Shown: positions 24,335 to 35,600 of the stretch, in pieces | Numbering within the stretch: the stretch's first letter is position 1 | Layout: the number at the start of each line of letters is the position of its first letter | Source of the DNA: Hyperoodon ampullatus | Taxonomy: Eukaryota; Chordata; Mammalia; Artiodactyla; Ziphiidae | Direction: 5' to 3' | DNA: 64,000 nucleotides | NCBI GenBank assembly: GCA_949752795.1 | Contig: OX457061.1 | Span: 30,012,425-30,076,424 of the forward strand | Notes under the pieces: generated by a model | The model's database searches: none | What the model was told of the DNA's origin: nothing | Seen by the model: only the letters and a program-made list of their open reading frames with translations | Made by a program: the position numbers and the translations under genes

Positions 24335-24985
24335 CACACTCAGTGTGAATTTTTCTCTTTTGCATTTGTTAATTCTTGTTATATTCTTCTAAAATTATTC
24401 TTGGGTAGTTTCATGTCTGTGTCTTTTTAAGCTCTAGAACAGAGAAATTTGGGACTGAAAGAAACATTACTGGTCATCTACCTAGTTTTTTCTTGTGTAC
24501 AATACTTTTTCCCCCTATAGTGTTCTCAACCTCAACTTATGTTTGGATATTTCCAGCGGTATCCTGAGCAGACAGTCACGCACCACTCGGACGTTTACCA
24601 AGTCTCCCCCTTGTGTCTTCTGACAATTTGCCTTTGTTTTGTTTATTAATCCACTTCCACATTTAATAAATTTAAATAATGAAAGCATCTAGCATGTCCT
24701 CTGCTGAATCTTCTTGAGGCTAAATAAATCCAGTTTCCTCAACCCTTCTTCATACGTTTCAGGATCCCTCACCATCATAGTCCCACCTCTCCTATAAACT
24801 TCTGGTAAATTGCTTATCCCTAAGCATAAAGAGAACTCAATTTTTTAAACTGTTCGCTCATTCCCATTATCAAAACATCTTGTCCAGAGTGGGTATTAAA
24901 ATACAAATGAACAGATAGTACAGGAAAGATGATACTTCAAGTTATTTAATCCTTTTCAAGTACTAATATACTTAAAAAGTATCCA
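24335..24985. other. Old repeat-like sequence, family not assigned
   Basis: The stretch around 24440-24490 and 24690-24800 has the look of ancient mammalian interspersed repeats, but I cannot name the family. No coding evidence. Confidence 0.35.
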
Positions 24986-24989
24986 AACC

Positions 24990-25191
24990 GGGCTTCCCTG
25001 GTGGCGCAGTGGTTGAGGGTCCGCCTGCCGATGCAGGGGATGCGGGTTGGTGCCCCAGTCCGGGAAGATCCCACATGCCGCGGAGCGGCTGGGCCCGTGA
25101 GCCATGGCCGCTGAGCCTGCGTGGCCGGAGCCTGTGCTCCGCGGGGGGAGGGGCCACAACAGTGAGAGGCCCGCGTACCGCAAAAAAAAAA
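24990..25191 (+). mobile_element. CHR-type SINE (short form, B-box mutated)
   Basis: Body as in the other copies, with a short A10 tail and the duplication 'aaaagtatccaaacc' at both ends. The B-box region reads 'ggttggtgcc' instead of 'ggttcgtgcc', and the 3' body has 'gcggggggaggggcc' where others have 'gcaacgggagaggcc'. Pol III competence is probably lost. Confidence 0.96.
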
Positions 25192-25199
25192 GTATCCAA

Positions 25200-26105
25200 A
25201 CCTTTTTATTTAATCCTCCTCTTCCTCAAATATAATGGCTTGCCCATAAATGTTATGGTGGGAATTCTGGTCCCTTTGTAGGCCTAATATGGTTTATTAA
25301 TGGTATCGTTACTCTGTGAAATGATTTGACAAATCAGAGGTAATTAAATCTTTCCTTCTTTAAGTTAAAAGTGGGTGACTGATTTTTATTCTGTTTGTCA
25401 TCACTAATGGCAGTGCGGGACTTAGCATTCTGTGCTCTGCATCAAGGACAGCAAAAGGGTGAACTAGCTGCCAGTTTGACTGACATTTTATGCAAATGAC
25501 ATGAAGCAGTATACCTCTTGTACAGGGCTCATTGAAAATTATAATTGTGTATTTAAAAATGTATACAAGCCATATTTTATATTGGCAGCATGTGTTTTGC
25601 AGTGCAGGTAACACATGACAAGAAACAAACATCCTTAAATTGCTAAGGAAATGAGGCTGCTGGCTATGTTAACATACTTTTTTTCTTTTTTTTTTTTTTT
25701 TGGAGAATGAAAAGTGTCCACTTCAATGATAAATTCTAATTATTAAATTCTGTTTTTAACTCCGAGTTCCATAGAGGGCTGCAGTCCACATCTTTTGATA
25801 ACTTAAATGGCAATTTGCTTTGGAAACTACGATGATATGAGGCTTATGTCATTAGGAAGAAAAGCTCATTAAATTAATTCCCAGTTCGTAATTTACTTTA
25901 GGAAATTATTAATGTTGAAAAGATTAGTTGGGAGGAAGATTGATGAGTTTAGTTTTCTCATGGAACACTGAGGTTGTAAACAAAAGTTCACTGATTTATC
26001 ATTTTTATATTGTGTGTACTTCTTAACGAGCAAGGTGACTTTTGGTTCACTCGATTTTTATTATTTGATAGTTCCCTAAGAGAATAAGTTTCCATCTTTG
26101 CCGAG
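25200..26105. other. Unassigned AT-rich sequence
   Basis: No gene or named repeat seen. One T-rich tract at 25678-25701. The ORF at 25360-25632 (minus) has no recognisable domain. Confidence 0.4.
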
Positions 26106-26107
26106 GA

Positions 26108-26290
26108 GCTGTACGGCATAGTGGATATGAGCATAAGCTTCAGAATCAGAAGTTGACATTCCAACTCTGTTGCCTATTAGCTACGTGACCTTGGTCCAGT
26201 TGTATTTTACCTTTAACAGCCAAATTTTCCTCATCTGAAAAATGAGAACGGCAGCAATAGTCACACGGTAGCTACTCTCATTATATTTTG
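26108..26290 (+). repeat. MIR SINE
   Basis: Sense MIR with the core well preserved: 'ggcatagtggatatgagca', 'cttcagaatcagaagt', 'ctacgtgaccttggtcc', 'ttttcctcatctgaaaaatg'. The tRNA-related 5' part and most of the core are present. Confidence 0.85.
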
Positions 26291-26299
26291 GATGGAGCA

Positions 26300-28050
26300 A
26301 GGTTCAGGAGCTTTGCTCTAATCAATGTTCTCTTCATATTAGAGAAAAATGACTCTAACACAGATATTCATTAAAACTTAGAGAACAGTAAAAGAGGAAA
26401 AATTCAGGTATTCTGACTCCAAAGGCCATTTTTTCCCACTTCTTAGCCCAAAACATATGAGGGTATCTAGCTGAGAGAAGATATTTTGATAACTCTAGAG
26501 AAAGATGCAGTATATTTTTCTGGGGGCTTCAGGGAGAAAAGCTATTGGAAGATTATACAGTAAATATTAGACATAAAGTAATCTCAGAATGAGAAGGGAA
26601 GGAAAATGAACGCTGATTTCTTACTGTGTGCCAAACTCTGTGATGTCACCTCCATGATTTTACAGCCTCCTTGAACTTTGTTCAGTGTCTGTGGGAACCT
26701 CAGTCAACAACCACATAGGTATGTCTTCCATGAAGGCCTGCACTTAATACCTTTGTTGCTATAGCCCAAGGCTCCAAAGTTGTCCTAATCATCGCTACAA
26801 CCTCAGCTACTTCCAGGGAGCCACCAGTCTCACTGAACATTCTGGCATTCATAAAGCACTTTGTTAGCTAGCACGGGCTTTGCCTCCAAGGATGGCTGGA
26901 GAGCACTTTCAGAAGTGATGTCTTATGATATTCTCACGTGCCTATTCCTCAAGTGGTAGTTCTACTACTGTCTTGGATGTTTTTCTCTTAAAATACATAG
27001 CATGCAAACCTTCCCAGAAATGAGATGTTTCAAGCTGTTACATGGTTCATATAGGGGTTTCTTCTATGGGGACTCACTAGAACCCACAGACCCAGGATCC
27101 AACCTATGACTTAAATGTCTAATAGGTTATTTCCTCCTTACCAAGTTGCCTCTTAAGTGAATTGTAGCAATTCTAATGTAAAATAAATATTGAAAGTAAA
27201 ATATTGGCTTCATATTTAAAAGGTAACATTTTATAAATTTGGGGTACCAGTTCAATTTATACACATGGTCTCCAAAGCAATAGTGGCATAAACTCTCAGT
27301 ATATATCTATTGTATTAAATTTATAATGCTGCTATTCAAAATCGGGAATAATCAGAGGCACCAAGAGATACACAGGGATCTCAGAGAGGAAATTTTGTTG
27401 AAAGAAAACAATAGATCATAGCAATAATATCTTTTCAAGTTACGGAAAAATGGCTTGATACCTTAACTGGTTTCTTATCTGAGGCTCTGAGATCTCAATT
27501 GTGAAAGATATTTTATTGTGGAGAATAAAAAGAAAATATCCCAGAAGCTCTAGTGAGTTAAAGGGAAAGGCCACTGACTGAGGCAATCAAGGTAAATGAT
27601 GCTTGTATGATGCCCAAGGCCCAGACTGAGAACTAGAGGAACCCAAGGTTTACTGACTTCAAGGCAAACCTAACAGCTTAGACTGTGAGCTGGAAGGTCT
27701 GTTGAGACACGTAGTAAATCAAACCCAATTAGTTCCCAATGCAGATAGTTCAACTGGGAAGTGACTTTCTAAAATAACCTGCTTGTTACAGCAGTGTGGG
27801 TTAGTGGCCTTCTTTTACTTTAGAAGAATACTTACTAAACGAATTTTGGCTTGACAACACCCTTCTTCTGATTCTGGAGGGAAAACTCTTACATGAAAGG
27901 TGAAATTATTTGAATCAGTCACTCAGTCCTGCTGACTGCCTGTGGACAAGGCCTATCCTCAGATCAGAAAACGGAATTTTTATGTCTGATTACAGTTTTA
28001 TTATAGGAACATTCATATATATTTTAAAAACCTATCAAGAGGAAAATAAA
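26300..28050. other. Unassigned sequence
   Basis: No gene or named repeat was recognised. There is a possible MIR-like scrap near 26600-26660. Several short duplications are too weak to call. Confidence 0.4.
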
Positions 28051-28067
28051 AGACATAAGCATATTAC

Positions 28068-28109
28068 CTTGAAATAAAAGCTGTTAATCTTGAAATAAAA
28101 GCTGTTAAT
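28068..28109. repeat. Perfect 21-bp tandem duplication
   Basis: The 21-bp unit beginning 'cttgaaataaaag' and ending 'gctgttaat' occurs at 28068-28088 and again immediately at 28089-28109 with no mismatch, so the duplication is recent. It lies at the edge of an old L1-like fragment (about 28110-28290). Confidence 0.9.
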
Positions 28110-28552
28110 ATTTTCTTCTAGAAACATCATAATTTTATAATAAACATTTTTTAAGCAAACTTTGCACACATCCACTATTATTTCCTTAGGATAAATTACT
28201 AGAAGTAAAATTTGGTGGTCATAGTTTATGCAGAAGTTTAACACATCGTATTTATCACAAAACTGCCCTCCAGAAGGTTGTGTCAACTAAATATACTACC
28301 AGCTCTTTCTATCAAAGTATTAATGATGTAGTCTTTTGCATTTCTTCTGGGAAAAGCCAGGTAGCTCCTTTGTAGCAGAGATAAATTGGCTCTCAGGAGT
28401 AATGGAAACAAAAGGGCCTGAACTTTGGCAGTATAGAGACTTTATTTTGGATCAGAGACAAATTACTTGTGATACTACACTTCAGGAGAAACAGGCTGGA
28501 GATTTGGGAGGACAAAATGAGGACTGTTTGGTGAGCTACTCAGCCCTACCTG

Positions 28553-28558
<6 letters not shown>

Positions 28559-28597
<39 letters not shown>
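28559..28597. repeat. (TG)n microsatellite
   Basis: About 19 uninterrupted TG repeats. Probably length-polymorphic. Confidence 0.97.
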
Positions 28598-28600
<3 letters not shown>

Positions 28601-28649
28601 GCACACAAATATTGTCTACCCAAAACATGGAGGGTCTAATGGTTTGAAC

Positions 28650-29310
28650 AGGGCTGTTCCTTTTATTTTCCTAAGTTTCCGATAGAGCAAGAGATTATTG
28701 TAATATGGTATAATTTATTGATAGATTGATTTTATAATTGCTTATTGAACACCAAATGAAAATATGGGTGTTCCAGATGTTATATCAACTAATATGCAAA
28801 AGGACTCATATTCTTCTCTCTGCTTTGTTAAAGCATTGTATGAGAAGTTGACTGCCATGCAGAGATGCCATGTGCTTTGAAGAGGGTAACAGAATTGGAG
28901 GTGCATTTCTGGAAATGACTAGTGTAGCTTCAGTAATGGATAAAAAGGGCATAGAAAGAGTTTGAATGGTTTTGGCTTTGAGCAAAGAGATAACAGATTG
29001 TATTCAATAGACAGGGACATTGCATTGCTGAGGATGAGACGCTGGGGCACGTTAGCTGAAGCACGAGTATCTACAATTAAACTAGGAGGGGTCTCCTCTA
29101 AGAACTTTGCTGGTGGGAATGCAGAGGTGTTTGTATTTTATAGACCTATCCAGCTTATTTATACCAAGAATATCTGTCCTCACGCTTTGAAAGATAGAGG
29201 TAGTAAAGGGGGTAATAAGTGGCAAGTGTGATACGATCCCTGTCTTTAAAGTTCAAGGCTGTGAATGAGGAAGAGAGGGTGCGTAGACAGCACTGAGAAC
29301 AGGCTGGATC
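28650..29310. other. Unassigned sequence upstream of the full-length L1
   Basis: No gene or repeat recognised. The plus-strand ORF at 28962-29231 (89 codons) shows no known domain and is not called. Confidence 0.4.
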
Positions 29311-30510
29311 AAAACACCAAAATGGAGATCCGGAGGAAGATGGTGGAAGAGTAAGAGGCAGAGATCACCTTCCTCCCCACAGATACATCAGAAATTCATC
29401 TACATGTGGAGCAACTCCTACAGAACACCTACTGAACGCTGACAGAAGACCTCAGACCCCCCAAAAGGCAAGAAACTCCCCACATACCTGGGTAGGGCAA
29501 AAGAAAAAAGAATAAACAGAGACAAAAGGATAGGGACGGGACCTGCACCAGTGGGAGGGAGCCGTGAAGGAGGAAAGGTTTCCACACACTAGAAGCCCCT
29601 TCGCGGGCGGAGACTGTGGGTGGCGGAGCGGGGAGGCTTAGGAGCCGCGGAGGAGAGCGCAGCCACAGGGGTGCGGAGGGCAAAGCGGAGAGATTCCGGC
29701 ACAGAGGATCGGTGCCCTCAGGCACACACCAGCCCGAGAGGCTTGTCTGCTCGGCCGCCGGGGCGGGCGGGGCTGGGAGCTGAGGCTCGGGTATCGGGTT
29801 TCGGTCGGAGCGCAGGGAGAGGACTGGGGCTGGCGGCAGGAAGACAGCCTGAAGGGGTTGGTGCGCCGCGGCTAGCCCGGAGGGAGTCCGGGGAAAAAGT
29901 CTGGAGCTGCCAAAGAGGCAAGAGACTTTTTCTTCCCTTTTGTTTCCTGGTGCGCGAGGAGAGAGCATTAAGAGCGCTGCTTAAAGAAGCTCCAGAGACG
30001 GGCGCGAGCCGCGGCTGAAGGCGCAGACCCCGGAGACGGGCGTGGGACGCTGGGGCTGCTGCTGCTGCCGCCACAAGGCCCGTGTGCGAGCGCAGGTCAC
30101 TGTCCACCCCCCCTTCCGGGGAGCCTGTGCAGCCCGCCACTGCCAGGGTGCCGGGACCCAGGGACGGCTTCCCCGGGAAAGCGCACGGAGCGCCTCGGGC
30201 TGGTGCAACGTCACGCCGGCCTCTTCTGCCGCAGGCACGCCCCGCACTGCGTGCCCCTCCCTCCCCTCGGCCTGAGTGAGCCAGAGGCCGCAAATCAGCT
30301 GCTCCTTTAAACCCGTCCTGTCTGAGCGAAGAACGGACGCCCTCCGGCGACCTACGCGCAGAGGCGGGGCCAGGTCCAAGGCTGAGACCCGGGAGCTGTG
30401 AGAGCAGAGAAGAGACAGGGAAATCTCTCTGTGCAGCCTCGGAGGCAGCGGATTAAAGCTCCACGGTCCGCTTGATGTGCCCTGCGTCTGTGGAGTGCAT
30501 GAATGGACAG

Positions 30511-30735
30511 CGAATCATCCCAAATTGAGGAGGTGGACTTTGAGGACAAGATTTAAGATTTTTTCCCCTTTTCCTCTTTTTACAACGAATTATCCCAAAT
30601 TAAAGAGGTGGACTTTGAGAGCAAGATTTCAGACTTTTTCCCCTTTTCCTCTTTTTACAACGAATTATCCCAAATTGAGGAGGTGGACTTTGAGAGCAAG
30701 ATTTTCGATTTTTTTCCCCCTGTTCTCTTTTTGTG
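30511..30735 (+). repeat. Three 75-bp tandem units in the L1 5' UTR
   Basis: Units start at 30511, 30586 and 30661, each opening 'cgaatcatccc' or 'cgaattatccc' and containing 'gaggtggactttgag'. Adjacent units differ at only a few positions. The unit length is a multiple of three, so the plus-strand ORF at 30477-30836 shows three 25-residue repeats. Whether the ORF is used is unknown. Confidence 0.95.
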
Positions 30736-30889
30736 AATGTGTATGTGTATGCTTCTGTGTGAGATTTTCTCTATATAGCTTTGCTTCCAACATAGGTCCC
30801 AGGGTTCTATCCGTCCGTTTTTTTTTTTTCCAATAATTACTTTTTTATTTTTAATAACACTACTATATTTTATACTTTATTCTATTTTA

Positions 30890-31130
30890 CTTTATCTTCT
30901 CTCTTTCTTTTTTTCCTACCTTCCCTTCCTACCTCCCTCCCTCCGCACCTTTCTTTCTTTCTTTCATTCCTCCCTCCCTCCTGTCTGTCTTTCTTTCTTT
31001 CTTTCTTTCCTTCCTCCCTCCCTCCTTTCTTTCTTCCTTCCTTCCTTCCTTTCTTTCCTTCTTCCTTTCTTTTTATCTCTCTTTCTTTCTTCTACTAATT
31101 CATTCTTTCTACTTCTTCTCCCTTTTATTC
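30890..31130. repeat. Polypyrimidine tract, (TTTC)n/(CCTT)n-rich
   Basis: Nearly pure C/T on the plus strand, made of 'tttc', 'cctt' and 'ccct' runs. It sits inside the L1 5' UTR. Instability and read-mapping trouble are likely here. Confidence 0.95.
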
Positions 31131-31632
31131 TGAGCCAGGTAGATAAAAGACTCTTGGTGCTGCAGCCAGGAGTCAGTGCTGTGCCTCTGAAGTGGGAGAG
31201 CCAACTTCAGGACACAGGTCCACAAGAGACCTCCCAGCTCCACATAATATCAAGCGGTGAAAATCTCCAAGATATCTCCATCTCAACACCAGCACCCAGC
31301 TTCAGTCAATGACCAGCAAGCTACAGTGCTGGTCACCCTATGCCAAACAACTAGCAAGACAGGAACACAACCCCACCCATTAGCAGAGAGGCTGCCTAAA
31401 AACATAATAAGGCCACAGGCACCCCAAAACACACCACCAGACGTGGACCTGTCCACCAGAAAGACAAGATCGAGCCTCAACCACCAGAACACAGGCACTA
31501 GTCCCCCCCACCAGGAAGCCTACACAACCTACTGAAACAACCTTAGCCACTGGGGACAGACACCAAAAACAAAGGGAACTACGAATCTGCAGCCTGCAAA
31601 AAGGAGACCCCAAACACAGTAAGATAAGCAAA

Positions 31633-32543
31633 ATGAGAAGACAGAAAAACACACAGCAGGTGAAGGAGCAAGATAAAAACCTACCAGACCTAACAAATGA
31701 AGAGGCAATAGGCAGTCTACCTGAAAAAGAATTCAGAATAATGATAGTAAAGATGATCCAAGATTCTATTTCCAAGATCCAAAATCTTGGAAATAGAATA
31801 GACAAAATGCAAGAAACAGTTAACAAGGACCTAGAGGAACTAAAGATGAATCAAGCATCGATTAAAAACACGATAAATGAAATGAAAAATACTCTAGATG
31901 GGATCAATAGCAGAATAACTGAGGCAGAAGAACGGATAAGTGAGGTGGAAGATAAAATAATGGAAATAACTGATGCAGAGCAAAATAAAGAAAAAAGAAT
32001 GAAAAGAACAGAGGACAGTCTCAGAGACCTCTGGGACAACATTCAACGCACCAACATTCGAATTATAGGGGTTCCAGAAGAAGAAGAGAAAAAGAAAGGG
32101 ACTGAGAAAATATTTGAAGAGATTATAGTTGAAAACTTCCCTAATATGGGAAAGGAAATAGTTAATCAAGTCCAGGAGGCACAGAAAGTCCCATACAGAA
32201 TAAATCCAAGAAGAAACACACCAAGACACATATTAATCAAACTGTCAAAAATTAAACACAAAGAAATCATATTAAAAGCAGCAAGGCAAAAACAACAAAT
32301 AACACACAAGGGAATCCCCATCAGGTTAACAGCTAACCTCTCAGCAGAAACTCTACAAGCCAGAAGGGAGTGGCAGGACACAAAGTGATGAAGGAGAAAA
32401 ACCTGCAACCAAGATTACTCTACCCAGCAAGGATCTCATTCAGATTTGATGGAGAAATTAAAACCTTTACAGACAAGCAAAAGCTGAGAGAGTTCAGCAC
32501 CACCAAACCAGCTTTACAACAAATGCTAAAGGAACTTCTCTAG
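31633..32543 (+). pseudogene. LINE-1 ORF1 (RNA-binding chaperone), frameshifted
   Basis: ORF1p is the L1 nucleic-acid chaperone that trimerises and coats L1 RNA. The start at 31633 opens 'MRRQKNTQQ'. A long heptad-rich coiled coil covers about residues 35-130, and the RRM-like part ('NIRIIGVPEEE') is near residue 140. The C-terminal domain runs to 'LSAETLQARREW'. The frame then breaks near 32375, with the first stop at 32386-32388 after 251 codons. The remaining C-terminal part continues in another frame to a stop at 32541-32543, so a few bases were lost. A truncated protein would lack most of its C-terminal domain. A perfect 16-bp hairpin lies in the coiled-coil coding part (31763-31799). 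Confidence 0.9.
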
Positions 32544-32601
32544 GCAAGAAACACAACAGAAGGAAAAGACCTACAATAACGAACCCAAAACAATTAAGGA
32601 A

Positions 32602-35600
32602 ATGGGAATAGGAACATACATATCAATAATTACCTTAAATGTAAATGGACTAAATGCTCCCACCAAAAGACACAGATTGGCTGAATGGATACAAAAACAA
32701 GACCCATATATATGCTGTCTACAAGAGACCCACTTCAGACCTAGAGACACATACAGACTGAAAGTGAGGGGATGGAAAAAGATATTCCATGCAAATGGAA
32801 ATCAAAAGAAAGCTGGAGTAGCAATTCTCATATCAGACAAAATAGACTTTAAAATAAAGACTATTAGAAGAGACAAAGAAGGACACTACATAATGATCAA
32901 GGGATCGATCCAAGAAGAAGATATAACAATTGTAAATATTTATGCACCCAACATAGGAGCACCTCAATACATAAGGCAAATACTAACAGCCATAAAAGGG
33001 GAAATCGACAGTAACACACTCATAGTAGGGGACATTAACACCCCACTTTCACCAATGGACAGATCATCCAAAATGAAAATAAATAAGGAAACACAAGCTT
33101 TAAATGATACATTAAACAAGATGGACTTAATTGATATTTATAGGACATTCCAGCCAAAAACAACAGAATACACATTTTTCTCAAGTGCTCATGGAACATT
33201 CTCCAGAATAGATCATATCTTGGGTCACAAATCAAGCCTTGGTAAATTTAAGAAAATTGAAATTGTATCAAGTACCTTTTCCGACCACAATGCTATGAGA
33301 CTAGACATCAATTACAGGAAAAGATCTGTAAAAAATACAAACACATGGAGGCTAAACAATACCCTACTCAGTAACCAAGTGATCACTGAAGAAATCAAAG
33401 AGGAAATTAAAAAATACCTAGAAACAAATGACAATGGAGACACGACGACCTGAAACCTATGGGACGCAGCAAAAGCAGTTCTAAGGGGGATGTTTATAGC
33501 AATACAATCCCACCTTAAGAAACAGGAAACATCTCGAGTAAACAACCTGACTCTGCACCTAAAGCAATTAGAGAAAGAAGAACAAAAAACCCCCAAAGTT
33601 AGCAGAAGGAAAGAAATCATAAAGATCAGATCAGAAATAAATGAAAAAGAAATGAAGGAAACGATAGCAAAGATCAATAAAACTAAAAGCTGGTTCTTTG
33701 AGAAGATAAACAAAATTGATAAACCATTAGCCAGACTCATCAAGAAAAAAAGGGAGAAGACTCAAATCAATAGAATTAGAAATGAAAAAGGAGAAGTAAC
33801 AACTGACACTACAGAAGTACAAAAGATCGAGAGATTACTACAAGCAACTCTATGCCAATAAAATGGACAACCTGGAAGAAATGGACAAATTCTTAGAAAT
33901 GCACAACCTGCCAAGACTGACTCAGGAAGAAATAGAAAATATGAATAGACCAATCACAAGCACTGAAATTGAAACTGTGATTAAAAATCTTCCAACAAAC
34001 AAAAGCCCAGGACCAGATGGCTTCACAGGCGAATTCTATCAAACATTTAGAGAAGAGCTAACACCTATCCTTCTCAAATTCTTCCAAAATATAGCAGAGG
34101 GAGGAGCACTCCCAAACTCATTCTACGAGGCTACCATCACCTTGATACCAAAACCAGGCAAGGATGTCACAAAGAAAGAAAATTACAGGCCAATATCACT
34201 GATGAACATAGATGCAAAAATCCTCAACAAAATACTAGCAAACAGAATCCAACAGCACATTAAAACGATCATACACCATGATCAAGTGGGGTTTATTCCA
34301 GGAATGCAAGGATTCTTCAATATACGCAAATCAATCAATGTGATACACCATATTAAAAAACTGAAGAAGAAAAACCATATGATCATCTCAATAGATGCAG
34401 AGAAAGCTTTTGACAAAATTCAACACCCATTTATGATAAAAACCCTGCAGAAAGTAGGCATAGAGGGAACTTTCCTCAACATAATAAAGACCATATATGA
34501 CAAACCCACAGCCAACATCGTCCTCAATGGTGAAAAACTGAAAGCATTTCCACTAAGATCAGAAACAAGACAAGGTTGCCCACTCTCACCACTCTTATTC
34601 AACACAGTTTTGGAAGTTTTAGCCACAGCAATCAGAGAAGAAAAGGAAATAAAAGGAATCCAAATTGGAAAAGAAGAAGTAAAGCTGTCACTGTTTGCAG
34701 ATGCCATGATACTATACATAGAGAATCCTAAAGATGCTACCAGAAAACTACTAGAGCTAATCAATGAATTTGGTAAAGTAGCAGGATACAGAATTAATGC
34801 ATAGAAATCTCTGGCATTCCCGTACACTAATGATGAAAAATCTGAAAGTGAAATCAAGAAAACACTCCCATTTACCATTGCAACAAAAAGAATAAAATAT
34901 CTAGGAATAAACCTACCTAAGGAGACAAAAGACCTGTATGCAGAAAATTGTAAGACACTGATGAAAGAAATTAAAGATGATACAAATAGATGGAGAGATA
35001 TACCATGCTCCTGGATTGGAAGAATCAATATTGTGAAAATGACTCTACTACCCAAAGCAAGCTACAGATTCAATGCAACCCCTATCAAACTACCACTGGC
35101 ATTTTTCACAGAACTAGAACAAAAAATTTCAAAATTTGTTTGGAAAAACAAAAGACCCCGAATAGCCAAAGCAATCTTGAGAACGAAAAACGGAGCTGGA
35201 GGAATCAGGCTCCCTGACTTCAGACTATACTACAAAGCTACATTAATCAAGACAGTGTGGTACTGGCACAAAAACAGAAAGATCAATGGAACAGGATAGA
35301 AAGCCCAGAGATAAACCCACACACATATGGTCAACTTATCTTTGATAAAGGAGGCAGGAATGTACAGTGGAGAAAGGACAGCCTCTTCAATAAGTGGTGC
35401 TGGGAAAACTGGACAGGGACATGTAAAAGTATGAGATTAGATCATTCCCTAACACCATACACAAAAATAAGCTCAAAATGGATTAAAGACCTAAATGTAA
35501 AGCCAGAAACTATCAAACTCTTAGAGGAAAACATAGGCAGAACACTCTATGACATAAATCACAGCAAGATCCTTTTGGACCCACCTCCTAGAGAAATGGA

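Larger units (their letters stand above)
29325..31632 (+). promoter_or_regulatory. LINE-1 5' UTR with internal promoter
   Basis: In order: the YY1-like start, a CpG-rich promoter region (about 29580-30420), three 75-bp tandem units (30511-30735), a polypyrimidine tract (30890-31130) and a CA-rich leader (31250-31630) before ORF1. The 5' UTR is unusually long at about 2.3 kb. Long antisense ORFs (29429-29968, 29718-30293, 29981-30379) lie in the CpG-rich part. They resemble in position the antisense ORF0 known from primate L1, but there is no sign that they are translated. Confidence 0.85.

Noticed and set aside
30511..30735. CRISPR-like array
   Set aside because: The three 75-bp units are contiguous with no unique spacers and lie in an L1 5' UTR of a mammalian genome.
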